Assembly (NCBI GenBank): GCA_038230735.1 | Contig: JBBRMR010000002.1 | Coordinates: forward strand, 97,501 to 161,500 | From: Arcicella sp038230735 | GTDB taxonomy: Bacteria > Bacteroidota > Bacteroidia > Cytophagales > Spirosomataceae | Direction: 5' to 3' | DNA length: 64,000 nucleotides | Shown: positions 34,180-43,437 of the stretch, piece by piece | How positions within the stretch are numbered: the stretch's first letter is position 1 | Layout: the number at the start of each line of letters is the position of its first letter | Position numbers and translations under genes: made by a program | The notes under the pieces: generated by a model | The model's input: the letters and a program-made list of their open reading frames with translations, nothing else | The model's database searches: none | Told to the model about the DNA's origin: nothing

Positions 34180-36237
34180 TTATTTAGGGGCATAAACCCG
34201 CTCCGCATCCTTCAAAATCGTAGCTTTATCCAAAGTCATTATCTTCGTTTTTTGCTTGGAGTGCATCTCCATTTGATCGGCATAATGTGGGCTATCGGGA
34301 TGGTTTGAAGCCCCGTAGGCAATACTCGACTCAATTTCTGGCAAACCTGTTTTCGGAAATTTTACCAACTGAATATATGATTCCCCTTGCGTAGCTTTGA
34401 GTTTCCCATTTTTATGATTTTCAGAACCCATTGCTGCCAAAACATCGGGGATACCCGAAATAGGTAATTCTATATTTCCACGAACTACTTTCTGTAAATC
34501 TCCCAATTTTATATCCACCGTTTTGAAATTTTTCATCAAATAGTCTTTTACATATTTCATAGCCTCCAAACATTCTTCGGGAGTCAGATAACGCTCTTGC
34601 ACACTCATTCTGATATTTTTTTCCTTCAAATGTTGGTAGAATAAAAGGAACACTGCCGCATCTGGATTGTCGGCATTGGCGTGTTTATCCCAGCGTTGTA
34701 TTTTCACGATAACATCTTGAATGTCAGGATATTTACTGGCATCTAATTTATAAACTTCCGCTGGGTTGGTGAAATAAGCTAAGTCTTTGGGTAAGGTTTG
34801 GTCGTATTTTATGGTCTTAAATTCCTCCCAACTTAGCGTTGGATATTGGGCTACTAATTCCATAAAACGCTTACTTCGGTTATTGTCCCAACGCTCCATC
34901 CCCATGGTTTTATCGAAATTGTCTGGGTTTAAGTTATCGCTTGAAGCGGTGGCATTATAAGGCGTATTATTCGTATTAAAAACGTAACCCGAAGGCGGAT
35001 TTACCAACTGAGGCAAATCTTCCAAAGGGTGAAAAGTCGTCCAAAGAGTTTTGGAAGTATTACCAGGTAACGTTTTTGACCAATCATAGGCAGGATTTCT
35101 TATCGGAATTTTACCGTTTGATAGGTAGAAAATAGTATCGCTTTTATCGGCATATACCACATTGAACCCAGGAATTGCGGTCATTTTCAAAGCATTTTTA
35201 AACTCATAAAAATTACGGGCTTTATTCATCCGATACCACTGTTCCACCGCCCTAATCTCGAAAAGTACCGCAAAGCGAATCGCAAAAACGGGTCCTTTAT
35301 CCGTTACGACAGTTGGTCCATATTTACTCCACCATACTTTTCGTTTTACTTTAATGGTCGCAATGCCCAATTTTACACTCAACGGAACTTCTTTTTCTTC
35401 CAAATCAAGCCACTCATTATCAAACTTATATTGGTTCTTATTATCGGGATTCATTTCCAACTGAAACACATCCATTTTATCATGATAATTGACCGTATGA
35501 GCCCAACCCAAATTCTCATTTGAACCCAAAAATATGGAAGCACCGCCTGGAAATAATGCCCCCAGACAATTCCAGCCTTGTTCAGAAACTAAATGAGCCT
35601 CGTACCAGGATTGCGGACCTTCAAGCGGTTGATGCGGATTGATATTCAAATAAACCTTATCATCTTTGGTCTTTTTGCGGTTAAAAGCAAAGGCATTTGA
35701 CCCACCCGACTTGAACTGTGTCAGGGGCATTTCGTTATTAAAAATAGTCTTTAAAGCTTTATCCATGCCACTAAAAACGGACAATGACAATATGGTGGCT
35801 GCCGTAGCATCAATAACCGTTATCGGGAAACAATCTTTCACAAAAACCTCCTTTGGGTGAGCAGCCGCAAAGGCATTCAGTCCCGCCACATATCCCGCCA
35901 CAACTGCCTTATATTCAGGGGAATAATCAGTTTCATAACGAGCTTCTGCCAATTCTCTGGCACGAATTAACGAGACCACATAATCCACAGCGGCACCGTC
36001 TTTACCTAAATGTCTGCCCAACATTTGTTTGCCCCCTAAAATAGTTAATTGTAAAGTAGCAAAATCATCCTCCGCATGAGCCCACGCAAGCCCATAGGCT
36101 ACTTCGGGGTCGGTTTTTGCAAAAATATGCGGTACGCCCCAACGGTCTCGGGCAATCTGAATGGCATCAGGATTTATTTGTGCTTGTATGGTAAAATTGA
36201 GCGTGATTAGGGCAATAAGCCAAAGAAATGATTTCAT
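34180..36237 (-). CDS. Penicillin acylase family Ntn-hydrolase (exported)
   Basis: About 685 residues from the ATG at 36237, chosen because it begins a clear signal peptide (MKSFLWLIALITLNFTIQAQ); an in-frame ATG 41 codons upstream adds implausible sequence. The alpha-subunit start (IQIARDRWGVPHIFAKTDPEVAYGLAWAHAEDD) and the Ser of KSGGSNAFAF, the self-cleavage site and N-terminal nucleophile of the beta subunit, are standard. The family hydrolyses acyl side chains from amides, including N-acyl-homoserine lactones and beta-lactams; the substrate is not readable. Periplasmic. Confidence 0.9.
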   Translation of the reverse strand: MKSFLWLIALITLNFTIQAQINPDAIQIARDRWGVPHIFAKTDPEVAYGLAWAHAEDDFATLQLTILGGKQMLGRHLGKDGAAVDYVVSLIRARELAEARYETDYSPEYKAVVAGYVAGLNAFAAAHPKEVFVKDCFPITVIDATAATILSLSVFSGMDKALKTIFNNEMPLTQFKSGGSNAFAFNRKKTKDDKVYLNINPHQPLEGPQSWYEAHLVSEQGWNCLGALFPGGASIFLGSNENLGWAHTVNYHDKMDVFQLEMNPDNKNQYKFDNEWLDLEEKEVPLSVKLGIATIKVKRKVWWSKYGPTVVTDKGPVFAIRFAVLFEIRAVEQWYRMNKARNFYEFKNALKMTAIPGFNVVYADKSDTIFYLSNGKIPIRNPAYDWSKTLPGNTSKTLWTTFHPLEDLPQLVNPPSGYVFNTNNTPYNATASSDNLNPDNFDKTMGMERWDNNRSKRFMELVAQYPTLSWEEFKTIKYDQTLPKDLAYFTNPAEVYKLDASKYPDIQDVIVKIQRWDKHANADNPDAAVFLLFYQHLKEKNIRMSVQERYLTPEECLEAMKYVKDYLMKNFKTVDIKLGDLQKVVRGNIELPISGIPDVLAAMGSENHKNGKLKATQGESYIQLVKFPKTGLPEIESSIAYGASNHPDSPHYADQMEMHSKQKTKIMTLDKATILKDAERVYAPK

Positions 36238-36458
36238 AAAAGGGTTGATGTTTTTGTGAACCGTAAAGATAAATATTAAACGAATGTATAGAATATTTTG
36301 AAGAAAATAATATGATATTATGAGGGAATTTTTAGGTAACTTCAAAGGATTTTCAGACAATTTGATAATTCTTAAAATTATTTCTTAATTTACGAATGAA
36401 TAATATTTAGTAAATCGTTGAAAAAAATAAAATCAACAACATATAACCAATCAAGACG

Positions 36459-36563
36459 ATGGCAAAAGGACTAAGTTCACAAAAGGCTGACAAAAAAGAG
36501 CCTGCAAAAACTGCGAAAGAAAAAAAAGCAGAAAAGAGGGATAAAAAACCCAAATATGATTAA
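36459..36563 (+). CDS. 34-residue Lys-rich small protein
   Basis: The ATG at 36459 opens a 34-codon frame, MAKGLSSQKADKKEPAKTAK then EKKAEKRDKKPKYD and TAA. It is strongly basic and probably disordered, with no signal peptide. A hairpin follows 10 bases behind the stop, which supports a real transcript. I cannot assign a function; nucleic-acid or ribosome association would be a guess from composition. Confidence 0.6.
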   Translation: MAKGLSSQKADKKEPAKTAKEKKAEKRDKKPKYD

Positions 36564-36572
36564 AATGAAACA

Positions 36573-36593
36573 AGATGCCCTATTTGAGCATCT
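36573..36593 (+). terminator. Hairpin after the small Lys-rich gene
   Basis: AGATGC (36573-36578) pairs with GCATCT (36588-36593), followed by CGTTTCGTTTTT. A short stem with a broken U-tract, so only moderately convincing. Confidence 0.45.
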
Positions 36594-36611
36594 CGTTTCG
36601 TTTTTGGTACA

Positions 36612-36644
36612 AATCCTATAAGGTTTTTGAAACCTTATAGGATT
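36612..36644. repeat. Perfect 15-bp inverted repeat AATCCTATAAGGTTT
   Basis: AATCCTATAAGGTTT (36612-36626), loop TTG, then its exact complement (36630-36644). It lies just beyond the stop of the membrane-protein gene at 36653. The words AATCCT, TATAGG and the TTG loop recur at 59258-59282. Confidence 0.75.
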
Positions 36645-36652
36645 GAATTACC

Positions 36653-37321
36653 TCAAAAATTATAAGAAATTCCTGCATAAACCATGTTTGATTTTTGTCT
36701 AAAACGGTCATTTGATGAAGGAAAAGTCTGAATTTTGGTATCAGTAGTCAATTCGTTGAACAAAAATTGGTACGCTAATTTTACCCCTATATTCCTACTA
36801 ATTTCATATTTGATGTACACATGGGAGTTCAAAGACCCCCTATCATTATCTCCCACCAAAAGAATATTCGGACTTGTTGGGCCGGCACTCGTTACCGTCT
36901 TTTTCCCGTTTGCAATGAACGTTGGCGTGCCTTTCGTGCCAAATGAAATTCCGGTAACATCAATATTAAAACCTATTTCCAACTTATTATTCAAGCGATA
37001 ACCCAAATTAATCAAGGCATTTATTGAAGACATATTCGGCGAAGTGGCAAAAAGCGTATCAATATTTTTGTCATTACCCGTCAAGTCTGCGGGGGCGGTG
37101 ATGAAATTTACGTTTGTGCCAAAAAAAGAGGTAAATCTGATACCTGTACCAATGACAAATTTGTCCTTTTTACCCAAAGTCCAATTTTTATGCAAAGCCA
37201 CGTTAATAGAACCCACCGAAGAGCCAATTCCTCCCCCCAATTCAACATAATTATTATTTTGTTGAGCGTACAGGGAGAACGTAAAAACGAAAGCAAAAAT
37301 GAGAAGAAATAATTTTTTCAT
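36653..37321 (-). CDS. Predicted outer-membrane beta-barrel protein
   Basis: 222 residues with a signal peptide (cleavage near YAQQ). Alternating hydrophobic strands run throughout (for example 'NNYVELGGGIGSSVGSINVAL', 'KLEIGFNIDVTGISFGTKG') and the C-terminus ends in an aromatic 'MVYAGISYNF', the typical last strand of a barrel. Likely eight strands. No family name or function is evident. Confidence 0.7.
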   Translation of the reverse strand: MKKLFLLIFAFVFTFSLYAQQNNNYVELGGGIGSSVGSINVALHKNWTLGKKDKFVIGTGIRFTSFFGTNVNFITAPADLTGNDKNIDTLFATSPNMSSINALINLGYRLNNKLEIGFNIDVTGISFGTKGTPTFIANGKKTVTSAGPTSPNILLVGDNDRGSLNSHVYIKYEISRNIGVKLAYQFLFNELTTDTKIQTFPSSNDRFRQKSNMVYAGISYNF

Positions 37322-37502
37322 GAGATTGTGGGATTTTGTGAATGTTTAAAGAATCATAAAGAAAATATAATACCAATTTTCAAATTGTCGGCTATCCGAC
37401 AAAAGTATACAATATTGAATTTTTATGCGTTTATGTGGGTAAACATTTTGAACCCTTTGAAAAGTTGTCTAATTTTAAGGTAAAACCATCATCGGAACAT
37501 CC

Positions 37503-38543
37503 ATGTTTAAAAATATTTTCACTTCCTTTTTACTCTTCGTAGTAATAAATGTCGAAGCCCAAACGTCCACCAAAGGTATTCGTTTTGTAAAAACCAGTTT
37601 GAAAAATGCTTTTGAAATCTCTCAGAAACAGAGTAAACCCGTTTTTATAGAAATCTATGCTATTGGCTGTCCACATTGTGAGAATTTCAAAAAAACCTTT
37701 GATAATAATATGGGTGTTGGAGCATATTATAATTCAAAATTTGTATCGTATCAGGTTGAAGTAAATTCTCCCGAAGGGCGAGCATTACGTCAAAAACACA
37801 ATATTTATGTGGTTTCAACGCCCATGATGACATTTTGGGATAAGGACGAAAACCTCTTGCATATCCAACCTGCGGGGGATGAGCAAAATAATGAATCGTA
37901 TCTAAAAACCTTAGCCGACCGTGCCATCGACCCTGCCAAAAACACGGCTTCCTACAAAGGATATTTCCAGCAAGGCGTTCAAGAAGACAATTTTTTGATT
38001 GAATATGCTTACACCTGCCGCATGATTTGTGATACTACGCAAAACATTGCCGCCATGAATGCTTATGCCAAAAAACAAGAAGCGGTTGGATTTACGAATC
38101 CATCGAATTTCTTGATTTTGCAAAAAGTAATCATTGACGATGAAAACCCTCTTTTCAAGTTTATGATGAATAATTTACCTGCCTATTACGCTAAAAATGA
38201 CCCTAAATTAGTTAATTCAACGGCTGAAAATATTGTGATGTATAGCCTATATTGCAGTCGAGCGGATGGATATTCTTTGGAAAAAATTTCTGAAATGAAA
38301 GCCAATTTAAAGAAAGTAGGCATTGATGATAAATCAATTGCGGGGCGTTTTTTATTGATAGAAACTAAAGCACTTTTCAAATCTGGACAAAATGAGAAAG
38401 CGGCAGAGATGATTGATAGTTTTTATAAAGGTGTAAAAAATATTGATAAAAAAGACGCTGAATTTATCGAAAAATACGTCCGTGGATTTACGCAAGATGA
38501 AGTGGTTTTGAAGAAATTGAATTGGATATTTAGTAAAAAATAA
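37503..38543 (+). CDS. Exported thioredoxin-like protein with CPHC motif
   Basis: 346 residues with a signal peptide (cleavage near VEAQ). A thioredoxin-like domain spans about 20-140 with KPVFIEIYAIGCPHCENFKK; the C-x-x-C is CPHC, as in DsbA-type or DUF255-like proteins, and the cis-Pro is probably in VSTPMMTF. The C-terminal 200 residues are helical and not recognised. Likely a periplasmic thiol-disulfide protein. The ROK kinase gene follows 7 bases later. Confidence 0.8.
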   Translation: MFKNIFTSFLLFVVINVEAQTSTKGIRFVKTSLKNAFEISQKQSKPVFIEIYAIGCPHCENFKKTFDNNMGVGAYYNSKFVSYQVEVNSPEGRALRQKHNIYVVSTPMMTFWDKDENLLHIQPAGDEQNNESYLKTLADRAIDPAKNTASYKGYFQQGVQEDNFLIEYAYTCRMICDTTQNIAAMNAYAKKQEAVGFTNPSNFLILQKVIIDDENPLFKFMMNNLPAYYAKNDPKLVNSTAENIVMYSLYCSRADGYSLEKISEMKANLKKVGIDDKSIAGRFLLIETKALFKSGQNEKAAEMIDSFYKGVKNIDKKDAEFIEKYVRGFTQDEVVLKKLNWIFSKK

Positions 38544-38550
38544 CAAACAT

Positions 38551-39450
38551 ATGAAACTTTGGGGTATTGATTTAGGAGGTACAAAAATTGAATGTGCCGT
38601 ATTAGATAGTGAAAATAATTTGGAGGTAATTCTCAGAAAACGTCTTCCTACCGAAGCCGACAAAGGCTATCAACATATTATTAGTCAGATAGTTAAGTTA
38701 GTCAATCAAGTAGCGGAGGAATTGGGCGAATGTCCCACAAAAATTGGTTTTGCCACCCCTGGCGTTCTCGACCCAGAGACTCAAGTAATGAAAAATTCTA
38801 ATACCGTTTGCATGAATGGGCAACCGATGCGAGCGGATTTAGAAAAGGCTTTGGGCGTTCCCGTCAAATTGGCAAACGATGCCAATTCATTTGCTTTGGC
38901 AGAGGCTTTAATGGGGGCGGGTAAAAATTATCCTGATGCTGAATTGGTGTTTGGGGTAATCATGGGTTCGGGTGTGGGCGGTGGCTTGGTGGTTCACGGG
39001 CGAGTAATTGGCGGACATCACGGCATTGGCGGCGAGTGGGGACACAACATCATCGACGAAGGCGGCGTACCTTGTTATTGCGGAAAATCTGGTTGTGTAG
39101 AAAACGTAATTTCGGGCGTGGCTTTGGAGAAATTTTACGAAAAAAACACGGGTAATCACCTTAAATTAAAAGAAATTTTAGAAAGATACGAAGCCAAATC
39201 TGACCCCCAAGCGGAGGCTACGATTGAAAGATTATTAGAATTTTACGGAAGGGGAATCTCAACTTTAATCAACGTTCTTGACCCTGATTTGATTGTGATT
39301 GGCGGCGGGGTTGGCAATATAGATTTGCTCTATACTAAAGGTTACGAAAGAATTAAGAAGTATATTTTTAATAACAAAAAATTATCAACGCCCATCGTGA
39401 AGCCACTTTTGGGCGACAGTGCAGGGGTATTTGGGGCAGCATTATTGTAG
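38551..39450 (+). CDS. ROK-family sugar kinase
   Basis: 299 residues. The ATP-binding start MKLWGIDLGGTKIECAVLD, the ROK signature region with HHGIGGEWGHN, and the zinc site CYCGKSGCVE are all present, followed by the adenosine motif IVIGGGVGN. It phosphorylates a hexose, probably glucose, fructose or N-acetyl-sugar, in the cytoplasm. It appears translationally linked to the thioredoxin-like gene. Confidence 0.92.
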   Translation: MKLWGIDLGGTKIECAVLDSENNLEVILRKRLPTEADKGYQHIISQIVKLVNQVAEELGECPTKIGFATPGVLDPETQVMKNSNTVCMNGQPMRADLEKALGVPVKLANDANSFALAEALMGAGKNYPDAELVFGVIMGSGVGGGLVVHGRVIGGHHGIGGEWGHNIIDEGGVPCYCGKSGCVENVISGVALEKFYEKNTGNHLKLKEILERYEAKSDPQAEATIERLLEFYGRGISTLINVLDPDLIVIGGGVGNIDLLYTKGYERIKKYIFNNKKLSTPIVKPLLGDSAGVFGAALL

Positions 39451-39488
39451 ATTTGATGGCACAGCATTATATGCGTGCCAATAAAAAA

Positions 39489-40241
39489 TTAATATTCTTC
39501 TAATTTAATCGCCTCTACCGCTACACTTTTTGAAGTATCATTGTTATCAGGAAAATATATTGCCATCTTCCCGAAAGTCTCAATACTTTCCAAATGTCCA
39601 CAAGTAATCGGGTTTGAAGTAACGGCATGAACCAGCATTTTACTATCAAAAGGCGTAAAAATTCCCTTATGATTTTCTGAATAAAACCCCGCCAACATTA
39701 CCGTTGTTGCAGACTGATAGAGGTCATGGGCAAATTGTTTATGCGTTTCTGCTGTGTGTGAAATACCTGGTTGCCAGTCAATTACGTTATAATTAATATT
39801 TCTAACCCATGCTTTCACCATGAACGGAAAGGGTATTGAAATATCAATTCCATGCTCAGAAGCTAACCTTTTTACTAAGGCTTCCAACTCCTCGGTATTG
39901 TTCAAATCTTGCTCAATCGTAACCTCTTTCCAGTTTTTCACATACGCATACACCAACATCGTGGCTTCATGATTGAAGGTGGTGTCGGTTCGCACATAAG
40001 TATTTTGGATGGACGAAACTAATGCTTTTCCGTTGGCAATCACAATCTCGCCCCGCAAACTATCCATTACGCCAATGGCAAATAAATGCTTATGCGGAAG
40101 TGTATCTAAACGAATTTTAGCCGATAAATCAGCATCGTACATAATTTTACGAACTTCTCCGACCGATTTTACTTGGGGATTTTGGGCAAGTGTTGGCAAT
40201 ATTCCTAATATTACCAACAATGATGAAAATAGGAATTTCAT
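39489..40241 (-). CDS. Exported acetolactate decarboxylase-like protein
   Basis: 250 residues with a signal peptide (cleavage near TLAQ). The body resembles the BudA/AlsD family: LFAIGVMDSLRGEIVIANGKA corresponds to the 'LG...LDGE....G' strand, and GIFTPFDSKMLVHAV, then GHLESI, correspond to the metal-binding C-terminal part. Classical enzymes have His-x-His plus a distant His; here only VH and GH are clear, so activity is not assured. Cytosolic acetoin synthesis is unlikely for an exported protein. Confidence 0.6.
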   Translation of the reverse strand: MKFLFSSLLVILGILPTLAQNPQVKSVGEVRKIMYDADLSAKIRLDTLPHKHLFAIGVMDSLRGEIVIANGKALVSSIQNTYVRTDTTFNHEATMLVYAYVKNWKEVTIEQDLNNTEELEALVKRLASEHGIDISIPFPFMVKAWVRNINYNVIDWQPGISHTAETHKQFAHDLYQSATTVMLAGFYSENHKGIFTPFDSKMLVHAVTSNPITCGHLESIETFGKMAIYFPDNNDTSKSVAVEAIKLEEY

Positions 40242-40505
40242 ACAGCGGTGTTGTTAGCGTTGAAGGTATTTTGATTGGTTTCAGAGAGGTAAGCATTTTT
40301 CAACACCAACGGCAAATCGCCAATAAATTAGAAAAACTGAACGAATAAAAAATTTGTCATGCACGACAAAACAGAACATTATATCAAACTTACGACAATT
40401 TCTATGCCAAATGATTGATTATTAGGGATTTAAGTGGTTCTGGTTTGTTGCGTACTATTAAGGGGAAAACGAAATTGAAAGGGACTTTGATACAAAAGGG
40501 AATAT
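40242..40505. other. Intergenic stretch with no convincing gene
   Basis: A plus-strand open end reads REVSIFQHQRQIANKLEKLN before TAA near 40347, vaguely like the C-terminus of a type I restriction specificity subunit, but with no upstream support. I treat it as non-coding. Confidence 0.4.
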
Positions 40506-40838
40506 TTATTTTGCAAAGAACTTTATCAAATCCAAAATGACAGACTGTAGAATTCTTACCACAAAAGCCAGTATTTTTTCAACGGTATTTTTTACCGCAT
40601 CAGCCATCCATTGAATGACAGACTTTGTAATGGTTTCATGTTCAGGTTTTTGAACCTCACTTGGAGGAATCGAAGCGTTTTTGAGTGAGATATTAATTGC
40701 ACTAATTCTTAAAGAATCAGATTTTGCATGATGATTAACTCTTCCGTGCATGGCTGTTGATGATTCCAAGAAGCCAAAGCCCGTTGAGGTAAAAGAAATA
40801 ACGGCAGTAAAGAAAATGTAGAGCAGTTTGCGTTTCAT
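40506..40838 (-). CDS. Small exported protein of unknown function
   Basis: 110 residues. A hydrophobic N-terminus (about 4-24) could be a signal peptide. The middle is polar, and the C-terminal 45 residues form a likely amphipathic helix (MADAVKNTVEKILAFVVRILQSVILDLIKF). No family recognised. Confidence 0.5.
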   Translation of the reverse strand: MKRKLLYIFFTAVISFTSTGFGFLESSTAMHGRVNHHAKSDSLRISAINISLKNASIPPSEVQKPEHETITKSVIQWMADAVKNTVEKILAFVVRILQSVILDLIKFFAK

Positions 40839-40912
40839 ATCAAGAGAAGTTTAATTAATATACGAAGATAACTAACTAAACGATAGCTTGTTGCAAAATT
40901 ATTCAGAATATT

Positions 40913-41251
40913 TTAGGTTAATAAAGTTCCGTTCGGTACTGGTCGTTCAATGGTGGATAAAACGACTTCACCATCGGGTAGAATGAAACCCGTTACTAAG
41001 ATTTCTGAAATAAAATTAGCGACTTGTCGAGGGGCAAAATTGGTTATACATATCACTTGTCTGCCCAAAAGGTCTTCTTGGGAATATAGTTTTGTCAATT
41101 GTGCTGATGACTGTTTTATGCCCACTTCTTCACCAAAATCCACCACCAATTGATAGGCTGGTTTCTTGGCTTTTGGGAAATCCCTAACCTCAATAATTGT
41201 TCCTGCTCGTAATTGTACTTTTTCAAAATATTGCCATGAAATCGTCTCCAT
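40913..41251 (-). CDS. tRNA-binding domain protein (CsaA-like)
   Basis: 112 residues from METISWQYFEKV, which matches the usual start of CsaA proteins; an ATG six codons upstream (41269) is less typical. The OB-fold tRNA-binding domain is evident (VQLRAGTIIEVRDFPKAKKPAYQL, VICITNFAPRQVANFISEILVTGF). CsaA proteins are dimeric and have been proposed as chaperones or tRNA-related factors. Confidence 0.88.
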   Translation of the reverse strand: METISWQYFEKVQLRAGTIIEVRDFPKAKKPAYQLVVDFGEEVGIKQSSAQLTKLYSQEDLLGRQVICITNFAPRQVANFISEILVTGFILPDGEVVLSTIERPVPNGTLLT

Positions 41252-41385
41252 TTCTATAAAAATTAACATTTGTTAAGAAAATAACTGAAAAAAACTTAAA
41301 AATCGGGTGAAGATTAGGTAATTCTACGCTAAAACGAATCATTTTTTTTTCGTTGCTTTGTAGTTCAAAATTACCTCATATAGCA

Positions 41386-41493
41386 ATGTATATTTTAATT
41401 CCCATTTTAGCCATCGCACTTTTGGCATTTGGAACTTACCTGTTACTATCGGTAGCGGGTATTAATATTCGATTAATTTTCAATAAAAAATGA
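41386..41493 (+). CDS. 35-residue single-span membrane peptide
   Basis: The ATG at 41386 gives MYILIPILAIALLAFGTYLL then LSVAGINIRLIFNKK and TGA. It is a near-continuous transmembrane helix with a positively charged tail. It is isolated, with at least 100 bases either side before the next gene. No RBS is visible, as is usual here. Coding status needs expression evidence. Confidence 0.45.
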   Translation: MYILIPILAIALLAFGTYLLLSVAGINIRLIFNKK

Positions 41494-41715
41494 AAGTTTT
41501 TATGCTTTTGCATAATTTTTACTCAAAAAATTCTCAGTATTTAGTTCGACAACTTAATGTAGTTCTTCCTATTCGTAACACGCTTTAACCCGCTTGCAAA
41601 TTAATAGCCGTTTTCTACTTCCAATTTTTACGCCCGTTGATTTAAAAACTCTTTATTTTACCTAATTACCAATAAATAGTAAGGATTTTCCCGTTACCCT
41701 CTCTATTTAATCAGC
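41494..41715. other. Non-coding stretch
   Basis: AT-rich sequence with no open frame of note and no clear element, leading into the hairpin at 41716. Confidence 0.4.
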
Positions 41716-41761
41716 GAGACAGTGGGTAGTTTTCCATCGAAGACTACCTGCCGCCTGTCTC
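41716..41761 (-). terminator. Two-tier hairpin at the end of the DUF3298-like gene
   Basis: GAGACAG (41716-41722) pairs with CTGTCTC (41755-41761), and inside it GGTAGT (41725-41730) pairs with ACTACC (41743-41748). The outer arm overlaps the stop codon. The U-tract is weak. Confidence 0.55.
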
Positions 41762-42575
41762 ATTTCAGTATTTCCTTCACATCCGAATACGGTATTTCCA
41801 ATTCAGTTATTCCCGCAGCATACGCTTTTATTTCATACACATTATATAAAAACTTGATTCCCGTTTGAGTCAGTGTGAAATTATCATTTAGGATAAAACG
41901 CCCTTTTTCAAAGAAATAACCATTTTCATCCGTTAATTTATCGGCTGGTCTTAATTTTTCTTGCTTTCTAAAAATAGCTTCCGCAATTACCAACAATTTT
42001 TTGTCGAAATTTGGCTTAAATAAATCTTCTATTTTTATTCTCTTGAAATCTTTACGGTCGTAGATGTAATAATACTCCATGCTAATAGGATGATTTCCGC
42101 CCATGAACCAGTTGGTATTGGTGTGTAGCATGAGGTATTTATTGGTTTGGCGTTGCACATCCACATACGCTTCCATGTTCCAAGGCGTTGCCAAGAAACC
42201 GCCTTCATTTTGTTGATTAGCCTTATTGACAAATTCCTTTCCTTCATAAATCTTCTCATCGTATTCATCCACAAAAGGCTTGGCTAATTCCTCAAAATTA
42301 TTGGGACGAGTTCTTGAACTATCTGCATCGTTGTGATATACATTAATAATTTCCTTTTTTAGGATTTCATTGATCGTAATCGACTCAAATTCAGGATACT
42401 CAAACTTTACAGTGGCACATAATGAGTCTTGATTTATACAAGTTTTACTATGTTTTTCAAACGATTTTATTTGATAACTCAACGTATTAGAAGCAGTATC
42501 TAAATCGTTTTTAGGTGATTTTCCACAGCTCCACAGTAGAGCAATGAATGGGATAAATAATAGTGGTTTCTTCAT
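41760..42575 (-). CDS. DUF3298/RsiV-like lipoprotein
   Basis: 271 residues from MKKPLLFIPFIALLWSCGKS, a lipobox start; in-frame upstream ATGs would run into the VOC gene. DUF4163 (about 35-130) and DUF3298 (about 165-265) are suggested by VDVQRQTNKYLMLHTNTNWFMGGNHP and YDRKDFKRIKIEDLF. Bacillus RsiV, which senses lysozyme, has the same extracellular fold, but this protein lacks a cytoplasmic anti-sigma domain. Starts 22 bases after the VOC gene. Confidence 0.75.
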   Translation of the reverse strand: MKKPLLFIPFIALLWSCGKSPKNDLDTASNTLSYQIKSFEKHSKTCINQDSLCATVKFEYPEFESITINEILKKEIINVYHNDADSSRTRPNNFEELAKPFVDEYDEKIYEGKEFVNKANQQNEGGFLATPWNMEAYVDVQRQTNKYLMLHTNTNWFMGGNHPISMEYYYIYDRKDFKRIKIEDLFKPNFDKKLLVIAEAIFRKQEKLRPADKLTDENGYFFEKGRFILNDNFTLTQTGIKFLYNVYEIKAYAAGITELEIPYSDVKEILK

Positions 42576-42597
42576 ATTTTCCGAGCTACGGATAAAA

Positions 42598-42987
42598 TTA
42601 TACTTCATAAAACTCAATCGGTAATCCGTCTGGGTCGGCGATAAAAAAGAATGGTTTATTAGTAAATTCATCAATCCTAATTTGCTCGCAGTCAAGACGT
42701 TGTATCAATAATTTCTCTCTTGTTTCATTCAAATTATTTACCGAAAATGCCAAATGTCTTAAACCACAGGCTTCTGGGCGTGAAATACGGGTGGGGGGAT
42801 TTGGGAATGAAAATAACTCAATTTGATACAATCCATTGACCGATAAATCCAGCTTATACGACTGTCTTTCTGCCCTATAGACTTCATTTTCAACTTTAAA
42901 TCCTAAGATATTTGTATAGAAATATTTTGATTTTTGATAATCACAACAAATGATAGCCACGTGATGGATTTGGTTAATTTGAAGCAT
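42598..42987 (-). CDS. VOC-family (glyoxalase I-like, YaeR/SMU1112c) metalloprotein
   Basis: 129 residues with two beta-alpha-beta-beta-beta units. Candidate metal ligands are His8 (IHHVAI), Glu in YQIELFSF, His in GLRHLAF and Glu in GLPIEFYE. SMU1112c/YaeR proteins are close to glyoxalase I, but their substrate is unknown. It is the first of a two-gene unit with the DUF3298-like lipoprotein. Confidence 0.85.
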   Translation of the reverse strand: MLQINQIHHVAIICCDYQKSKYFYTNILGFKVENEVYRAERQSYKLDLSVNGLYQIELFSFPNPPTRISRPEACGLRHLAFSVNNLNETREKLLIQRLDCEQIRIDEFTNKPFFFIADPDGLPIEFYEV

Positions 42988-43112
42988 AAACTTTCGTCTT
43001 TTCTACAAAAGTATGAAACCAATACGATAATGAGAAGAAATTGAAAAAAAGAGGATAATTATTCGTCTAAAAAGCGTAAATTATAGTATCATTCACCCTA
43101 ATAATTATTCCG

Positions 43113-43316
43113 ATGAAAAACCGTAAAATAATCACGATTTTGCTTAGTATTTTCTACTTTGTGTTCTGTATTTTTGTAATTTTCCACAACGCAGGTTTTA
43201 ATTTTGACCGCCTGTTTTCTGGAAAATATTTAGTTTTCTTGGGTATCAGTATTTTGGTATTCTTTACAATTATGAGGGTAATCCAAGATATGGATTCAAA
43301 CGAAGATAATTCTTAA
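43113..43316 (+). CDS. Small two-helix membrane protein
   Basis: 67 residues with transmembrane segments at about 6-28 and 38-58 and an acidic tail (DMDSNEDNS). No family recognised. Convergent with the rhodopsin gene. Confidence 0.55.
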   Translation: MKNRKIITILLSIFYFVFCIFVIFHNAGFNFDRLFSGKYLVFLGISILVFFTIMRVIQDMDSNEDNS

Positions 43317-43377
43317 AGATACCGTAAATTTTGCCTTCGCATCTCTTTGGAAGGTATTATCAATGTGTTTAACAAAA

Positions 43378-43406
43378 AAAGGCAGAGAATCAAATTCCCT
43401 GCCTTT
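43378..43406 (-). terminator. Terminator of the rhodopsin gene
   Basis: AAAGGCAG (43378-43385) pairs with CTGCCTTT (43399-43406), with an inner GAAT/ATTC pair. Reading in the rhodopsin direction the stem is followed by seven T. Confidence 0.85.
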
Positions 43407-43437
43407 GCTATTTCTTCCTTTAATGATTAAACAGAAT

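Noticed and set aside
40220..40347. Plus-strand open frame ending REVSIFQHQRQIANKLEKLN as a restriction-specificity remnant
   Set aside because: It overlaps the start of the acetolactate decarboxylase-like gene antisense and lacks any upstream domain.
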